Notes under the pieces: model-generated
Database searches by the model: none
What the model was told of the DNA's origin: nothing
What the model saw: the letters and a program-made list of their open reading frames with translations, nothing else
Assembly: GCF_026151205.1 (NCBI RefSeq)
Contig: NC_087080.1
Span: 6,428,797 to 6,492,796, forward strand
Direction: 5' to 3'
Length of the DNA stretch: 64,000 nucleotides
DNA from: Bolinopsis microptera
Lineage: Eukaryota > Ctenophora > Tentaculata > Lobata > Bolinopsidae
Made by a program: the position numbers and the translations under genes
Part shown: positions 13,201-28,200 of the stretch, one piece after another
How the letters are laid out: every line of letters starts with the position of its first letter
How positions within the stretch are numbered: the stretch's first letter is position 1

Positions 13201-16200
13201 GATCGCTCTGGTGAAACTGCCAGCCGATACTACCAAGGTATTTACCTGCACTTACAAGGGAGATGACGGTATTGAGAACATCAAATGGAATTTAAACGGA
13301 GATGGGTACGACGCGACATTTCATACCGAGTGGTCAGAAGTTGCGGTAAGGAATTCATAAAAAATGTCGGTTATGTAATGAATTTGTGTGACAGTTAAAT
13401 CATTTATTAGTATCATTCGGGGGGAAACAAATGATGTAATTCCGTTATCTACAGGGATCTTACCTTGCCGATGGCACATGGGAGAGCACGTTAACAGTAA
13501 CCAGTCTCACGAAAACCAGCGGAAAGCTAGTAAAATGTATCGTGGACTTCAAGGCAGACTCTTACAACAATGCATTGTCCTCCGAAAGCAACTTTGTTGT
13601 CCGCTGTAAGATGTTGTTAAAATGTTTCCTCCATTTTCTTTATCGACTCACTTCATTGTCCTCAGGCCATTTTTTACAATATTTCTCCTAACTGATTATT
13701 TTCAGCAATCTCTGAGGCGCCCGATGCGCAAACAATTTCTGATCAGGCCTCAGTGGATATCAGCTGTATTTACGCCGGTACCAACGACCCGGATACCGTT
13801 CAGTGGAGAGTTGACGGTTCAGTGAAGACATCAGCCGATACTGCTGATACCGGTTTTACTGTCACCACAGGGGTGTTCCATGGTTCTACAAATAACGAAA
13901 GGTTTTAAATACATTTTTTTACTTTTTGGACTATTTATATTTGCTGTTTATGTATCCATGTTTTATGTTCTTCCCTGACAACCAATACCAGGTAAAATGT
14001 TTAAGTTTTTTTTCTCACAAAAAAAACCTCAGAAAAACCACCTTGACAATAACCGGACGAGAATACACGGACGCAGAAAAAATTATCAAGTGTGAGTTTA
14101 TCTTCTCCACAAATCTCCCGCAAGAAACCATGGAATCTTCCACAACTCTACTCTTCCGAGGTATTTGTAGTATAATTTGGCCACAAAAGTTATGAGTAAA
14201 ATGGCTTACAAAGAGGCGGGGGTCTAATCCCGAAACTGCTACATAAACCGGAATTTCTTCGAGTATAAAATATAAATATGTCTCGTAAGGTATGTAGAAA
14301 AACAGAATCCATATGTCAAAGTGTCCCATCGCGTACAGAATATTTTATTTAATATTTGATTGACTCGTGTTTTATAATTATCTTTATATAATAAAGATAC
14401 TATATTCGAGTAAACATTGGCTGGCTAACAAACCAGTCCTTCAATAATTGATAAATTTAAAAAAATACAATAAGATGCATCATAAAATCGGTATCGCCTA
14501 TATTCCTGCTTCTGTTGTTCGATTCAATTCATATCTCCTAGGAATTATTACGCCACTGGATGCGAACTACTACTCGATTGGGACGGATTCTGTTTCCTTT
14601 ACTTGTGAACTAGGAGTAGGAGCTGATGGGGATGTCCCTGCTTATACTGAGTGGTAAGTCTGCATTCCTTTGTTGCTGATATTATGCTAGTTAGGTCTTT
14701 CAATTTTTACTTATTTACAACTTTACTTTGGCTGTGGAATGTATCTGGACTGTATCCTACAAATCATCAAATCAGTGTTCAGTATACATCACAATTTCAG
14801 GTTCCTCAACTACAATGAAGCAGATAGAACGCAAAACGAGGCACTAAAAAACGAGGGTGACTACGCCATAGTAACTGACTCTCAGATCAATAGCGGCAAA
14901 ATGGAAACTACTCTGACTATCTCTAGTGCCAATATCGCGGTCGCCCTTGCTGGGAAATACACGTGTGAATTCTCATATGACAACGGAGATTTCTATAAGT
15001 CTGAAGGAAACCTTGTTGTACGGCTGGTCACGATAGTACCTTCCGATGCCCAAATCTACAGCTACCGAAATGACGGGGTACAATTGTCATGTACACTTGA
15101 GTCGAGCGACATTACTACCGGTATAACATGGTCTGGGCCAACAGGGTTTGATCCGTCCGGTTTAACCAGCAAAGATCCAAACAATGTTCACACTTACATT
15201 CTGACCCTTCCAACCGATGCTGCTGCAGCCCAGTACAGCTGCGAATTTGCTTTCACTGATGGACCTACTTTCAAGCCGGTTGGCACCTTTCTCGATGTTA
15301 ACTTGAACCTGATCGAGATGACGAACCCGACCAAGATGTACAGTACCTATGGGGTTGGTGTTACCGTTACTTTCTCCTGTTCGGCTGGGTCTCGCTCCGA
15401 GATGAGTGACCTTAACTTCTACGACGGAACCCAGGAAGTTACAGCAACTAGGAGGAGCTATGAGAACGGCAAGACGAATGCTGAGTACGATTACGTGGTT
15501 GATACTAAAGATAAGGATGCGGAGTTTAAATGCTACAAAAGTGCAGATGAAACTTCCGATTCTACTACTCTTGATGTGATGACCTGGACACAAGAGCTTG
15601 CAGAGTCAACTGAAGGTTCTGCTGGAGATAGTGTAGTCTTGCTTTGTAAGGCAGAGTGGAACACAGTCGACCAGAACAAACCAGCCTTCACGTGGTTAAA
15701 GGGAGCTTCAGCCGCTGAGGAGACCAAATCAGACACAGAAGACACGTCAGGAAAAACGTGGGTTCAAAGTGAGCTGACGATCACTCTTGCCCCTGACATG
15801 GACGGCAGCGAGTACACTTGTACTGCTACATATACCGGACTTACAGCCGGCCTGACACTTACCAGTACAACCGACATCAAAGTCGCCAGTAAGTAAAATA
15901 TTTATTTTAAATTACATTATTTTAAATAAGTCATAACTGCCGATTAATGAGAACAGAAATTGCATGTCATATTATATGCTATTTTACCCGTACCTTTTTT
16001 GATTTTTATAAGTTTTGAAGTGATTATATTTTTTAAATGTAACTTATTGATCTCATATGCTCCTTATTCCAGGTATCGAGATTACTCCAGCGAAGTACGC
16101 CATCGTACCGACCGGAGAATCAGCGATGTTCACCTGTGTTGTGATAGCGAAGGACGGAGTCAACCTGAAGTGGAGAAAACATGCTGACGACTACACTGAG

Positions 16201-19200
16201 AACGACAAGAAATACGTTGATCTGACGACCTCAGCTCAGCAGGATAACTACGATCCAGACAACAATTCAAGGAAATCCACTTTGACGTTGTCATCCTTGA
16301 CAAATGCTGACAGTACTGACACTATTGAGTGTTACGAAGAAAATACTCCCGCTCTCACTGCAACCATGGAACTCAATGTTGTCGGTAAGATCACCAAACC
16401 TATAATCGTGTGTTCCTCGTTTATGTTCCTGCTACTAAGCATGCTGCGTATAAGTTGTTTGGAAAAACTCCTGTCAGATATTACTTTTACAACGCTACTT
16501 TTAGATTGTAGGTATAGCAACTTCACTCTGACTCATGTAAATCATGACTCATCAGTACCGTTACATATGCATAAATAATAAATATACTTAATTATCTTCA
16601 ATTCAGAGTTCGCCGACCTCGTTTCAAAGGGTTTGGTGGTAGGGGAAGAGGTTATTTTCACCTGTACTGTTTCAACCTTTACTAACGCTGCTCTAGTCAT
16701 CGAATGGTTCCAAAAATCCAGTAGTGGTTCAGATACTTCCAAAGGAGCAGGTAAAAATTCTTTTATCAATATTATAAAAAACCATTTATCTGTCGAATGC
16801 AATATTTATATAATGGTTATAACCATTAAATAAATGGTTATAATCATTTATTTAAAATTGTTTGATCTTCCATGAAATGTCGGCCATCTGATTTTTCTAT
16901 TCCTCCCTTCAGGAGCACAAACTGGAAATGAGTACACGTACACTATTGACGCGGTTGCTCAGATTGACAATGGTGTTTACTATTGCCTAGCTACATACAC
17001 TCAACCACTCAACCTTGGAGATGCAGTCTTCAAGTCAGAAGAAGTTAACCTTCACGTTAGACGTAAGTTGTATTAGGATATTTAGGAGTCTGTCTCAAAG
17101 ATGTCATCAGCAAACCCATCATGGGACCCAAATATTCTCATCAAGCTTTATCGTTCATAATTTTCATTTCAGAGATCAACCCAACACCAACCACACCTGT
17201 CTTTATCCACACTGGAGAGACAATAAGTTTGGACTGTACTCTGAGCATTATAGCGAAATCAGCTGGAACATCTGACATTAAATGGTACAAGGACGGAGTA
17301 GAGGTTGTGCAACAAGTGGGCGTATTAGAAGTGGAAAACGGAATTTATGATGGTACAAATGAGCTTCAGAAGTCAACGTACACTGACACTGATGTTGATA
17401 AAGATGATGGAGGTATTTACAAATGCGAATTCACATTCGCTGTCGGAGAAAAGATTTCTTTCGAGACTACCGTCCACGTTCATCGTAAGTACCGTATTGA
17501 AGTAGAATTAGGTACCGTAGAAGTACCGTATTGAAAAAAAGGGATAAGATTTTGAATTGGCAGTTTTGTTAAAGTACCTATCTAAATCTGGGTGTGGTTT
17601 CTGTATTTTTTATGAGGTTTTTATCAAATCACGCCAACAACCTATAAATATAATCATCCAACATCATTTCAGTGCTCACTCCCCTGGACAGCGATTACAT
17701 AAATCCTTCTGTTCTGAACTGTGATTTCCAGGGTTCTAACGAACCTACAATTTCATGGTGGAAGGTCACCCAAGCATCGGGACAATCCCAGCCAACAATG
17801 ACAAAAATCGATCCTACCCAAAGTGAATTTTCTGCTTACACACTCGACCCTGGGTCCTGGGTCGCAAATGCTGTGTCCGCTAAACTGAACATCGATTTAG
17901 TTAAGGTAACAGACGCTACCTCGGTCACGTGTAAACTTGAGTTTACAGGATTGGACGACCCACTGGAGACTAATACGATGATCCACAAGCGAGGTTTGTC
18001 CCTGAAACTCTGTAGTAATACACACTCACATATGATACGCGAATAATGACATGAAATTTTGACTCGAAATGTTGACTAAACTTCCCAATTTAGAAGTTTT
18101 CACTTTTCCATCTCCCCAGAAATTTCTTCCATAAACGATAAAACCTATACAATGGGAGAGGAGGTCATCTTGGAATGTGTCCTCTTCTTCGGAGTATCTG
18201 GTACCGGTCCTGCCTCGGTCGAATGGAAAGGAATTGACGCCTCGATAACGGACGCCGAGAAGAAGATCGACGAGAATACCAACATAGACGGTACTCGTAC
18301 CACTACACTAACCTTCCCTAGTACTGATAATGCCAAGTTTGATGGTACCTACACCTGCTCGTTTGTGTATGACGACTCGGAGAAATACGATGGTGAAATA
18401 GTGATAGTAACACGATGTGAGTTGCTCTTTTGTAATTTAAGATAAGGTTTCTAGTTGATAGATGAGTGTGTACCAGACAAGCAGATTGTGAAAAACCAAT
18501 TATCCAATTTTATGTTTATTTCAATATATGATGTAACATGAAATAAATGGTCAAATCAAATCTCTATATTCCAACATTTCAGTGACAACCATAGTGCCCG
18601 ACACCAAAGCTTACATCCACACGAACGACGGATTTTCTGTCACGTGCACATTCGCGGGTCAGGAGACACCAAGTGATGTAACATGGACCCTCGGAGACAA
18701 ACCCCTGGTTACAGCCACGGACGACTACACTCTTGTGTACACGATTGGAGAAAAGAAGGCCGAGCTGACTAAGACCAACCCCAATTCGGCTGACGATGGA
18801 GTTTACACGTGCAAGTTCACGATGGAGGTTGCAGGAGATCCTCCATTTGCTTCCACTACCATCACTGTAGGATGTAAGTTATCGAAGATACCCCTGCTGA
18901 TTTGCTGATATAAATTTCTATTTAAAAAGAAAAATATTGAGCGTAGTGTTTTCAAACTTTTACCATGGATAAGGAAGGTTTTGTGATTATCTTTATAAGT
19001 TTAACTCTAGTTATGAAAATAATCCCTCCAGTGCTGACCATGACGCAACCGGAGAATTACTTCGGAGCTGTAGGTGGAGCCCTATCTTTAGAGTGCACCA
19101 TGAAAACTGATGTTCCCAATGCAAAGATGTACTGGTTCAAAGGTAAACTTTAACGTAACAATTTTTTAAAAAGTCGTCGATATGGTTTCTATTCATATTT

Positions 19201-22200
19201 TTGTGGTCAATGGTCATCCATATAAGAATCTAATCCGTAAACTGAATTCGATAAAGATGAAATTTTTCGGTTTTGTCAATAACCCAAAGTCAAAGTTAAC
19301 GGTAAATAACTCAAAATCCATACACCATACTAACCCACATCCCACAAAGACAATAACACATCCCTCCTCAGATGGTGTTCTCAAACAGAACGTGGCTAGT
19401 CCCTCCCTGGTCGACGGTGTGTTGAAGTCGACTTACACCATCGCAGCACTAGTAGCTGCTGACCATGATGGGGCCTGGTCCTGCTCTTCTTCTGATGACG
19501 CTGATGTTTCTACCCACAAGGAGATCTCCTCCACATCTGTCACCCTCAAAACTCTTGGTGTGTAAATTACACTGTAGTAAGACTGATCCCCTCATCGAGT
19601 TACTTTATTGACCTACATGCTCGTTACGTTTTTATGATGATATCTTCACTAAGGCCATAAGCCTGTCACGTGCTCACATAACTGATGGCATTCCCAGATT
19701 TTGTCCTGCAACCACCCGCCAAGACCTTTGGAGCAGATGGTATGGATGTGAGGTTAACCTGCAAATCTAGCTACGGTCAACCGGGAGTTAACGTTGCTGT
19801 AGTGTGGTTGGTTAACGATGGTGGTGAACCTGATGTTAGCGGTGACAAGGTAATATTAACTGTAATGATAGGACTATAACAAGAGGTGAAATTAACAAAA
19901 ATTGATAATTTCACTATCATATTTATTACTTCCCTCTCTCGACACAGACTGTGAAATGTGAAATGATCATGAAATCTGTTTTTATCGCTGTATGTAAGAG
20001 CCTCACAGGAAATTACCCAGTTTTTCAACGGGGCAACTAACGCTGCAGACGTGTACGTGAGCTCCTTGAGTATATCCTTTACTGACGATATGCTGGAGAA
20101 GAGCTACTCTTGTAAGTTTACTTTCTCCGGAGATGGAGTGGGAACAGACAACTCCATCACTTCTTCTGCAACTACCGTCACTCAAATGGGTAAGATGTGT
20201 GACATTATCTGGTTTACACGTGCAGCAATTTTTGTACCGTTAACTGTGGAGCAATGGAAGTGTTATAATAATATTGTTTTGTACTGAGTATTTATTTTAA
20301 ATGTGTCAGTAAAAAGTATCGGTTCAGGTGCCAATACGACAAAGAGTTGAGTACCGAGAGCTTTTTGACTATTTAACAAAAATATTTTTACGATGATGCA
20401 AGCCTTTTTAATTGTGTGAGAGTTGACTTGGGCGATCATTACTTGAGCATTTTTGTTTTTTTTGTATAATATTTTTACAATAGTATTTTTGCAATAAGAC
20501 TGATCGTTTAACCAACCTCTTATGGAAGATATGATAGCTTCAATCAATTAAACTACATCTAAACCACCATTCATATTTCAGCAATATCTGGCCTGGAGGA
20601 CGTATTGTACATTGAAAAGGGAAAGGAGCTGTCCATCTCGTGTACAGCTATCGGAGATAGTGCCACGGAGATCGAGTGGACCTACAACGGATTAGCGTAC
20701 ACCACAGGGGTGGTGGCAGGTGCTACTTGGGACAAAGACACCCACTCTATAACCAGCACCATCACCATAGAGACGGTGGATACTGCTAATGATGGCAACT
20801 ATGTTTGCGAGCACTCCGGTGATGACTCTCTTCAGGATACCATCACTGTTGATGTTTACGGTTAGTTTGGGTTTGTTTATATTAGGTTTTGTGGTGGTTT
20901 ATGTCTTAGATTTTATAAAGAACTGAGGATCAGAGGATTAAGTGTGTAGATTAAGTTTAAAAATTTGTTCGTGCATTTATGATCACGTCAAAAACCTAAA
21001 AAAGTGAAGAAATCCTAAATTTGAAATTCCGCATTTCAGAGGTGGAGGTTGTTAGCAAAGAAGTAAAGACTGATACGACAACAGTTCTTACTTGCATGGT
21101 GAAAGCAGTCACAAAACCATTCACCTTCGCTTGGATTGATGCAGTAAGTTTATATTCTTGGCTGTTTAGCTTAGCGTAACGCTGACCGTGATTTAGTGTT
21201 AAACTTCGTTTGAATTATGTCGAAGCTACTGATCCTAACACAAATATTCAATTGATTCCAGATTATTTTAACTTGGTGTTAACTTTCAGTCAGTAAGTTC
21301 ATTTTAGAACGTGAAAAGGTGAAAGTGTGAAAGTGATGCTAAATAATCGCTACCTTATTTTTTAGTCCAGATTGCTAATTCTGCATCTAAAAATTAAATC
21401 AAACGAACATTATATTGATTGCTAATTTTGCATCTAGAAATTAGATCACTTGTACACTTGTCTTGTAAATGACGACAATTTAAGTTAAGAACGTGTCCTG
21501 ATTTTGTTCGGCTAGTTGCCAGCATCTGCTTATTATCCTATAAAGCTATAAGCGGTACTCACTCGATTACATACTGCGTATTCCAGTACATGCACCGTTA
21601 AGCTAGGGTATATAAGCGGTTATTGGTTTTAGTGATTAGCCGCACAATAGCATGTCTACTTCACATCTTAATAACTTGTTTATTTTATTGATCTGTGATT
21701 ACTGATCTATTTGACTAAAAATGATACAGCTGCTTGATTTTTTATCTTTAAATATGTTTTAAATCATATTGAATGTATGTTTATTGTTCATGCCGTGATT
21801 AATGAACATATAACTAGTAAGAGATCTATATTGTTAATGTTGACTGACTAACACGCTATTGAAGACAACTGACCTAAAATTCTACATGACTGTGATATTA
21901 ATATTTCAGCGAGTTTCCCAACCTCCTGGTTTACGTTAGAGTTCAGGTCAAGGTGACTGGCCATGCTTTCAACTAGCTAGCTTTAAAACTGGCTCACTGA
22001 CAGGCCTTTTAACAAGTTAGCTTAACAGCTTCTTCAGCTAAAAACCGCTCCTCCGGCTAAAATGACAGCTTTTAGTTTTACGGCTAAATTGACCGTTGTT
22101 GTTTCTTGAGTATGATACCACACAAATATACGACAAACAGACGACAGTATAACTTAATTTATCAAATCCCTGACTCCTACCCCATTACAGTCAAGCCAAC

Positions 22201-25200
22201 CAGTGACAGCTCAATCTGAGAGCGTGGTAGACGGGAGTAATAACCAGAAGAGTGAGCTAACATTGTCAGCTCCGCAAGCTGATACAACTTACACTTGTAC
22301 CCTGACTGATCCTCTCGGAGTCAAATCTGATCCGGTGATTGTCAAGCTTAATGTGTTTGGTGAGAAACCTTTTCATAATTTGTTTTAGGATCTTTGCTGC
22401 TTATCATTTATCAATATATCCGTTACTTTACTGGTTGATTATAACAGTATGAGTATAAATGTAATATGGTAAGTTACGCAATTGAACGTAACACAGAATT
22501 TAAGTTAAACACTGTTTTGGAGAGCTATAGGTAGTTTCATTGCGTCTTAATTGACACCTCACCTCCGCAGAGATAACACCGACAAACGCTAAAGGCAAGG
22601 TGGGAGAAGACGCTGTCGTTACTTGCGAAATCAGTGACATCACTCAAGCTGTCACCGTCGTGTTCAACGACGGAACCGACGACCTGGCATCAGAAGCTAA
22701 CGTCCGTCTTATTGAAACAGGAGCTCCGATAGCTGCGGATGCTACCACCCAGACCGCTAAGATGACCCTGTACAACGTACAGGATGATGCTACTTTTACC
22801 TGCAAGGTGACCTCTGGAGAGTACCCCCTCTCTCCGGTTCAGAGCGAGGAGGTCACGGTTTCTGTGTCTGGTGAGTTCTCATTCTTACCTGGGTACCTTT
22901 GTTGTTGATAGACTTTTTGTTTTTAAGCAGATGAAAATTTGATATTCCATCTCCATGTAGATTGTAGCAATGTACTTGTATGGAACAACTGGATTAAAAA
23001 CATTGTACATTAAGTACAGTGTACATTAAGTACATTGTACATTAAGTACATTTTACATTGATGTCGTAAACAGTCTGTTTACACTTTACAAGTCTTACCA
23101 TTAGATTGAATATAAATAACTTCAACCTCCAACAGGTGTTACAATCGACGTCAAATACGCGATTAATAAAGTAGGAGAATCCCAAAACCTGGTGTGTACT
23201 GGTGATGGAGATGCTAGCATGACGATAGAATGGTTTGCTGCTGAAGCTCCTGACACTGCTCTCACTGCTGTGCTTGGAGACTTTGACAACAAAGCCGGTA
23301 CTTTCACTTTCTGCGATTTAAGTGTTTTCTGCCAAAATGACGATAGATTAAGTACATGTTTTTATAACAAAGATCATGTAAAACAATTATTCCAGTTTAG
23401 AATAAAATGTTTCAGTAGCAACTCCAGACTAATCAACAACATCAGGTACCAGAACCAGCACTCTCTCGTTCGCAAGCCTCACAATTGAGGACAGTAAGGA
23501 GTATACCTGCACAGTGAAGTACGGAGAGGGTGAAGGTAACAAAGTCAGTGGGAAGGCCAGGATTGACGTTGTCGGTAAGTGAACACTTCCAGCAAGTGTA
23601 TTAATCACAAAACAAATGATTTTTAATGTTACCCGGGAAACCCCTAATATTCTACAATCTACATGACTGTGATATTAATATTTCAGCGAGTTTCCCAACC
23701 TCCTGGTTTACGTTACAGTTCAGGTCAAGGTGACTGGCCATGCTTTCAACTAGCTAGTTTTATAACTGGCTCACTGACAGGCCTTCTAACCAACTGGCTT
23801 AACAGCTTCTCCAGCTAAAATAACAGCTTCTCCGGCTACAATAAAACTTCTCCAGTTAAAATAATAGGTTTTCCGGCTAAAATATTAGCTTCTCCAGCTA
23901 AAATAACAGCTTTTACGGGAAAAATCACGCAAAATAATCGGTTTTCCTATTATTCTATTTACTGTTAGCTAATTGATGTCTTCAGGTGTGACCATATCTC
24001 CTGATGTCGGAAAGAAATCCGGGGAAACTGCGGTATTGTCATGTGACTACAACACATTCTCCGATGCTGCTGTGCTGGCTAAGTGGTTCAAGAAGAACCC
24101 AACTAACGGACAGGCTGATACCGAGCAGACACAATCATCAGGTACAAATTAGTAGTTATTAGAAATGCTTCTCAATCATTCCAGTTCATTCAAATCTATC
24201 ACCTTATGAAGTAAATTGAAAATGATACCTTCAAACCTAACAATATTTTCTCTACTTAACAACAACCCCTCACATCCAGATATAGACAACAGCCAGAAGG
24301 GCAAGTCCACCTTCACTCTGACGAACGTACTGTTTGCTCAGAGTGGTGATCAGTACTACTGCCAGCTTCAGTACCAGGAGACCGCATCTGGTGCGACTGA
24401 GGCCAGCACCTTTGAATCAGAGATCAGGACTTTATTCGTCAGAGGTTAGAATTGTATGAGTTGAAGTTAAGATGGTTTATTTTTTGTCGGATCTATTAAA
24501 CTGCGATATTGTACTTTCTGATGGATATTTGGTTAGTGCTACATAATAATACTTGCAAGTTTCGGTTTTTTACCTTTCATCCTTGGGGCGATATTTGTTT
24601 TGTGCACCATAACAGTCAGTAATTCTCAGAATAATAGCAAAGCCTCTTTTTCAGAACTTGTAACCTCTGCCTACCCTACACAATACATCCATGTGGGAGA
24701 CACCGTCAGTCTGGTCTGTGATCTCAAAGTCAAGACAGAAGACGAACTGGAATCAATGAAGTGGTTCATTGGATCGGAGGAAGTAGACGACAGCAAATTG
24801 TTTGATAATGCTAACTTTGACACGACCAACACGTTACAGAAGACTACTTATACTGATCCTGTGCCTGATAAGACGGAGGGAGGCATTTACAAGTGTGAAT
24901 ATAGTTTTAAAGTTGGTGATCCCATCAGCTTGGAGACCACTGTCGCCGTACACTGTAAGTACCTGTTTTTCCAGTTGTTGTGAATATTTTGAATTTACTT
25001 CTTCATTCTTTCGTGAAAATCTCGATTTGCCATTTTATAATTAATGAATAAATATCTCCTTATTCACGGTTTTACGAATAATAATGATTTGACTACACAG
25101 AACTGTTTACCATGAACTAAAGTCTAAATCCTTTCAGTCCTGACCGCTTGGCCTGCTTTGACTCTCAACGAGAACTCTCTTATATGCGAGTTCGAAGGAA

Positions 25201-28200
25201 CAAACCAACCGACAATCAAATGGCACAGTGCAGATGGCCAGGAGTTAGTAGTAGGAGGGAGCTCTCCCTACAGTGTGACCCCCGGAGGCTGGACTGTCAA
25301 CTCAATGATCTCCACTCTTAACATTGACAAGTCCAAGTACCTGGAACTGGCCAGTATAACTTGTAAGATCACATTTGATGATGCTGCCGTTACTGATCCC
25401 CTGGAAACCACCACTGCTCTTCACTTCCGAGGTGGGATGTTGGTTAGGTTTTTAGATGGGGTGGAATCTTTTTCCATGGAAGATATGGGATTGAATTTTC
25501 GGTCATCGTGATGAGTGGAATTTGCAGTGTTTTCCTAAAATCCCAATTTTGGTAAACGATGAAACTGTCGCAATATTGATGACTTGTTATCGAGATTTAA
25601 AAATCATCTGAATACATTTACTTCATCAGAAATCAAGGAGAAGAGTACAACAACATATACAACTGGAGAGGACATTGTCCTTTCATGTGTATTCGATTTC
25701 ATCAAGGGTGGTACAGGACCTACAACTGTGAAATGGTCTGATCTAAGCGATCTAACTGAGAATGACGAATATACCGTCGATTTAGGTGAGGATTGTAAAT
25801 CAATAGATCATTACGTATCTGAACTTTTAGTTTTGACTTTTACCCAATAAATAATACACAAAGTCTTGTTAAAAGTAGAAAAGTAACCCGTCTGCTATCC
25901 AAGGAACGAATGAAGCTGACGGTAAGCGAACGACGACTTTGACACTGAAAGCTATCGACGATATCAAATATGCCCAGATGTACACTTGTCATTTCGAATA
26001 TTCTGACACTGAAAAGTACGAGTCAGAGGGTATAGAAGTCGCAGTTAGAGGTAAGTCAGTTGTTAATAGTTGTTAATAGTTGATAATAGTTATTAATAGA
26101 ATGTTGATAGTTGTTAATAGTTGTTAATAGATTGTTGATAGTTGTTGATAGTTGTTGATAGTTGTTGATAGTTGCTGATAGTTGTTAATAGTTGTCCATA
26201 GTTGTTAATAGTTGTTAATAGTTGTTAATAGTTGTTAATAGTTGTTAATAGTTGTTAATAGTTGTTAATAGTTGTTAATAGTTGTTAATAGTTGTTAATA
26301 GTTGTCGATAGTTGTTAATAGTTGTTAATAGTTGTGAATAGTTGTTAATAGTTGTTAATAGTTGTTAATAGTTTTTAATACTTGTTAATAGTTGTTAAAA
26401 GTTGTTAATAGTTGTTATAGATTGTAGGGATATTCAGCAACAGACAGATCTGAAATCAGGGTATATAGTACAGGGAAATCCGTCTGAAAAAATCGATCTG
26501 CTGACACACGAAGCTTACAAAGGATTTTTGACGTTTTTGAGTCCTAGTAGGTGCCCTCTATGGCTGACCAACTTTTCCAAACTTTTCCACGTGGCTTAAG
26601 GCCACTTTTTGCCACTTTACCACTTTTTACCACCTTTCTTATTTGTCGAATATCTTTAGTTGTGAACATCGTAAAAGGTTGCGAATCAATCGAGTGTGTT
26701 TATATTATCAGGAAGAAAAACTTTTGTTCTAACAATTTTTACGTCAGATAATAATTTAATTGGATAATTATCAATTAACCAATTAGCAAAATTCTAAAAA
26801 TTTTTTATTGGCTAAAAATGATCGGAATAGCTTAAAACACGGAGAAAAGTAGTTTTTAGAAAAAATTTGAAAATTTTTCACTTACATTTTTTTTTCGAGA
26901 CTTAAAAAAATTTCGAAAATTCAAAATATTTTTTTCCGCCAAAAGTGACCAAATTGCAAGAAACGCGGAGAAAAATGATTTTCAAAAAAAACTTAGTCAA
27001 TTTTTCGTTTCAAGAATACTTAAATCACCAATATTTGTAGTTGGAGTTCAGTAAATCTCGGCAGATTTTAGTAATAATCAGGAATTACTAACTCTAAGTG
27101 GAAAGGTCTGAAACTGAAAAACGTTAAGTTTAACCATACGATCGCGATATAAGAGTTTCATAACTAATAACAATACAGCCTTATCGATTTTCACAGAAAC
27201 TGCACCAATGGCACAGTCAAGATCGAAACGATAGCCTGCTGTACTGTCATTTTATTGATTTCAATGATGAATCAGTGGGGTTAAGATAATCACATTTGTA
27301 ATAAATAAAACCTCTCTGTACCGTCAATTGTGCTGTCTAAACCGGCCTACCTGTATTACCAGACCTCTTCTTTTCCTCAACAATCAAACCGAGTTGTTCA
27401 TATCGCATTTGGTGGGTGATGTAAACTAAGTAGTAATACATATCGAGCTATTTTCAATCACAATACGACACAATGCAACACGTGTATATTATATTATGGC
27501 CCTTAATGAGGTATATGAAACGTTCTATACCGTACACTTCTCGTTTCTCCAGTGAGAGGCCCGATATGGAGAGGTTTTACAGTTTATCACGAAAATGTCT
27601 ACTTGGTCTCATGGCTCTTTGACAGCTCAAAGAAGGCAAGAAAAGACCAGAAAGCTTAGAATGTCAACTCGCAAGAGCGGGCTACCGGACAACTGAACTC
27701 AATTTAGACATTTAGATTAACCCTAACCCTAACCCTAACCCTAACCCTAACCCTAACCCTAACCCTAACCCTAACCCTAACCCTAACCCTAACCCTAACC
27801 CTAACCCTAACCCTAACCCTAACCCTAACCCTAACCAATTAAGCTGATTGGTTAGTGGGAACTAGGTTCAATTGGGTTCAGTTGTCAGTCTTCGATCTGT
27901 CCCACATTAATCCCGAGCTGATCATCATGGGCCCCGAATATCCTGCGGGAAGAACCTGTATTTTTACTTCACGACGTCCGGATTTCAAATCAACATCCTC
28001 AATAACATTAACAATCCTTCCTGATCAGGATCTGTCTCTATTATTTTCCAAAATATCCTAACTCTCGTGGAACATTTCACTGAATTAATTATAACTGGTT
28101 CTTTACTACCCCTTGCCCGACACTGTACTCGTATCTAAATCTTACCCTTTCCCGTATGTTACCCTTGTTGATTTTACTTTTAGCCGACCCTGACATATGG

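Noticed and set aside
27719-27836. Telomeric repeats as a chromosome end or assembly break
   Set aside because: Unique gene sequence continues in frame on both sides, and the tract sits inside a complete element.
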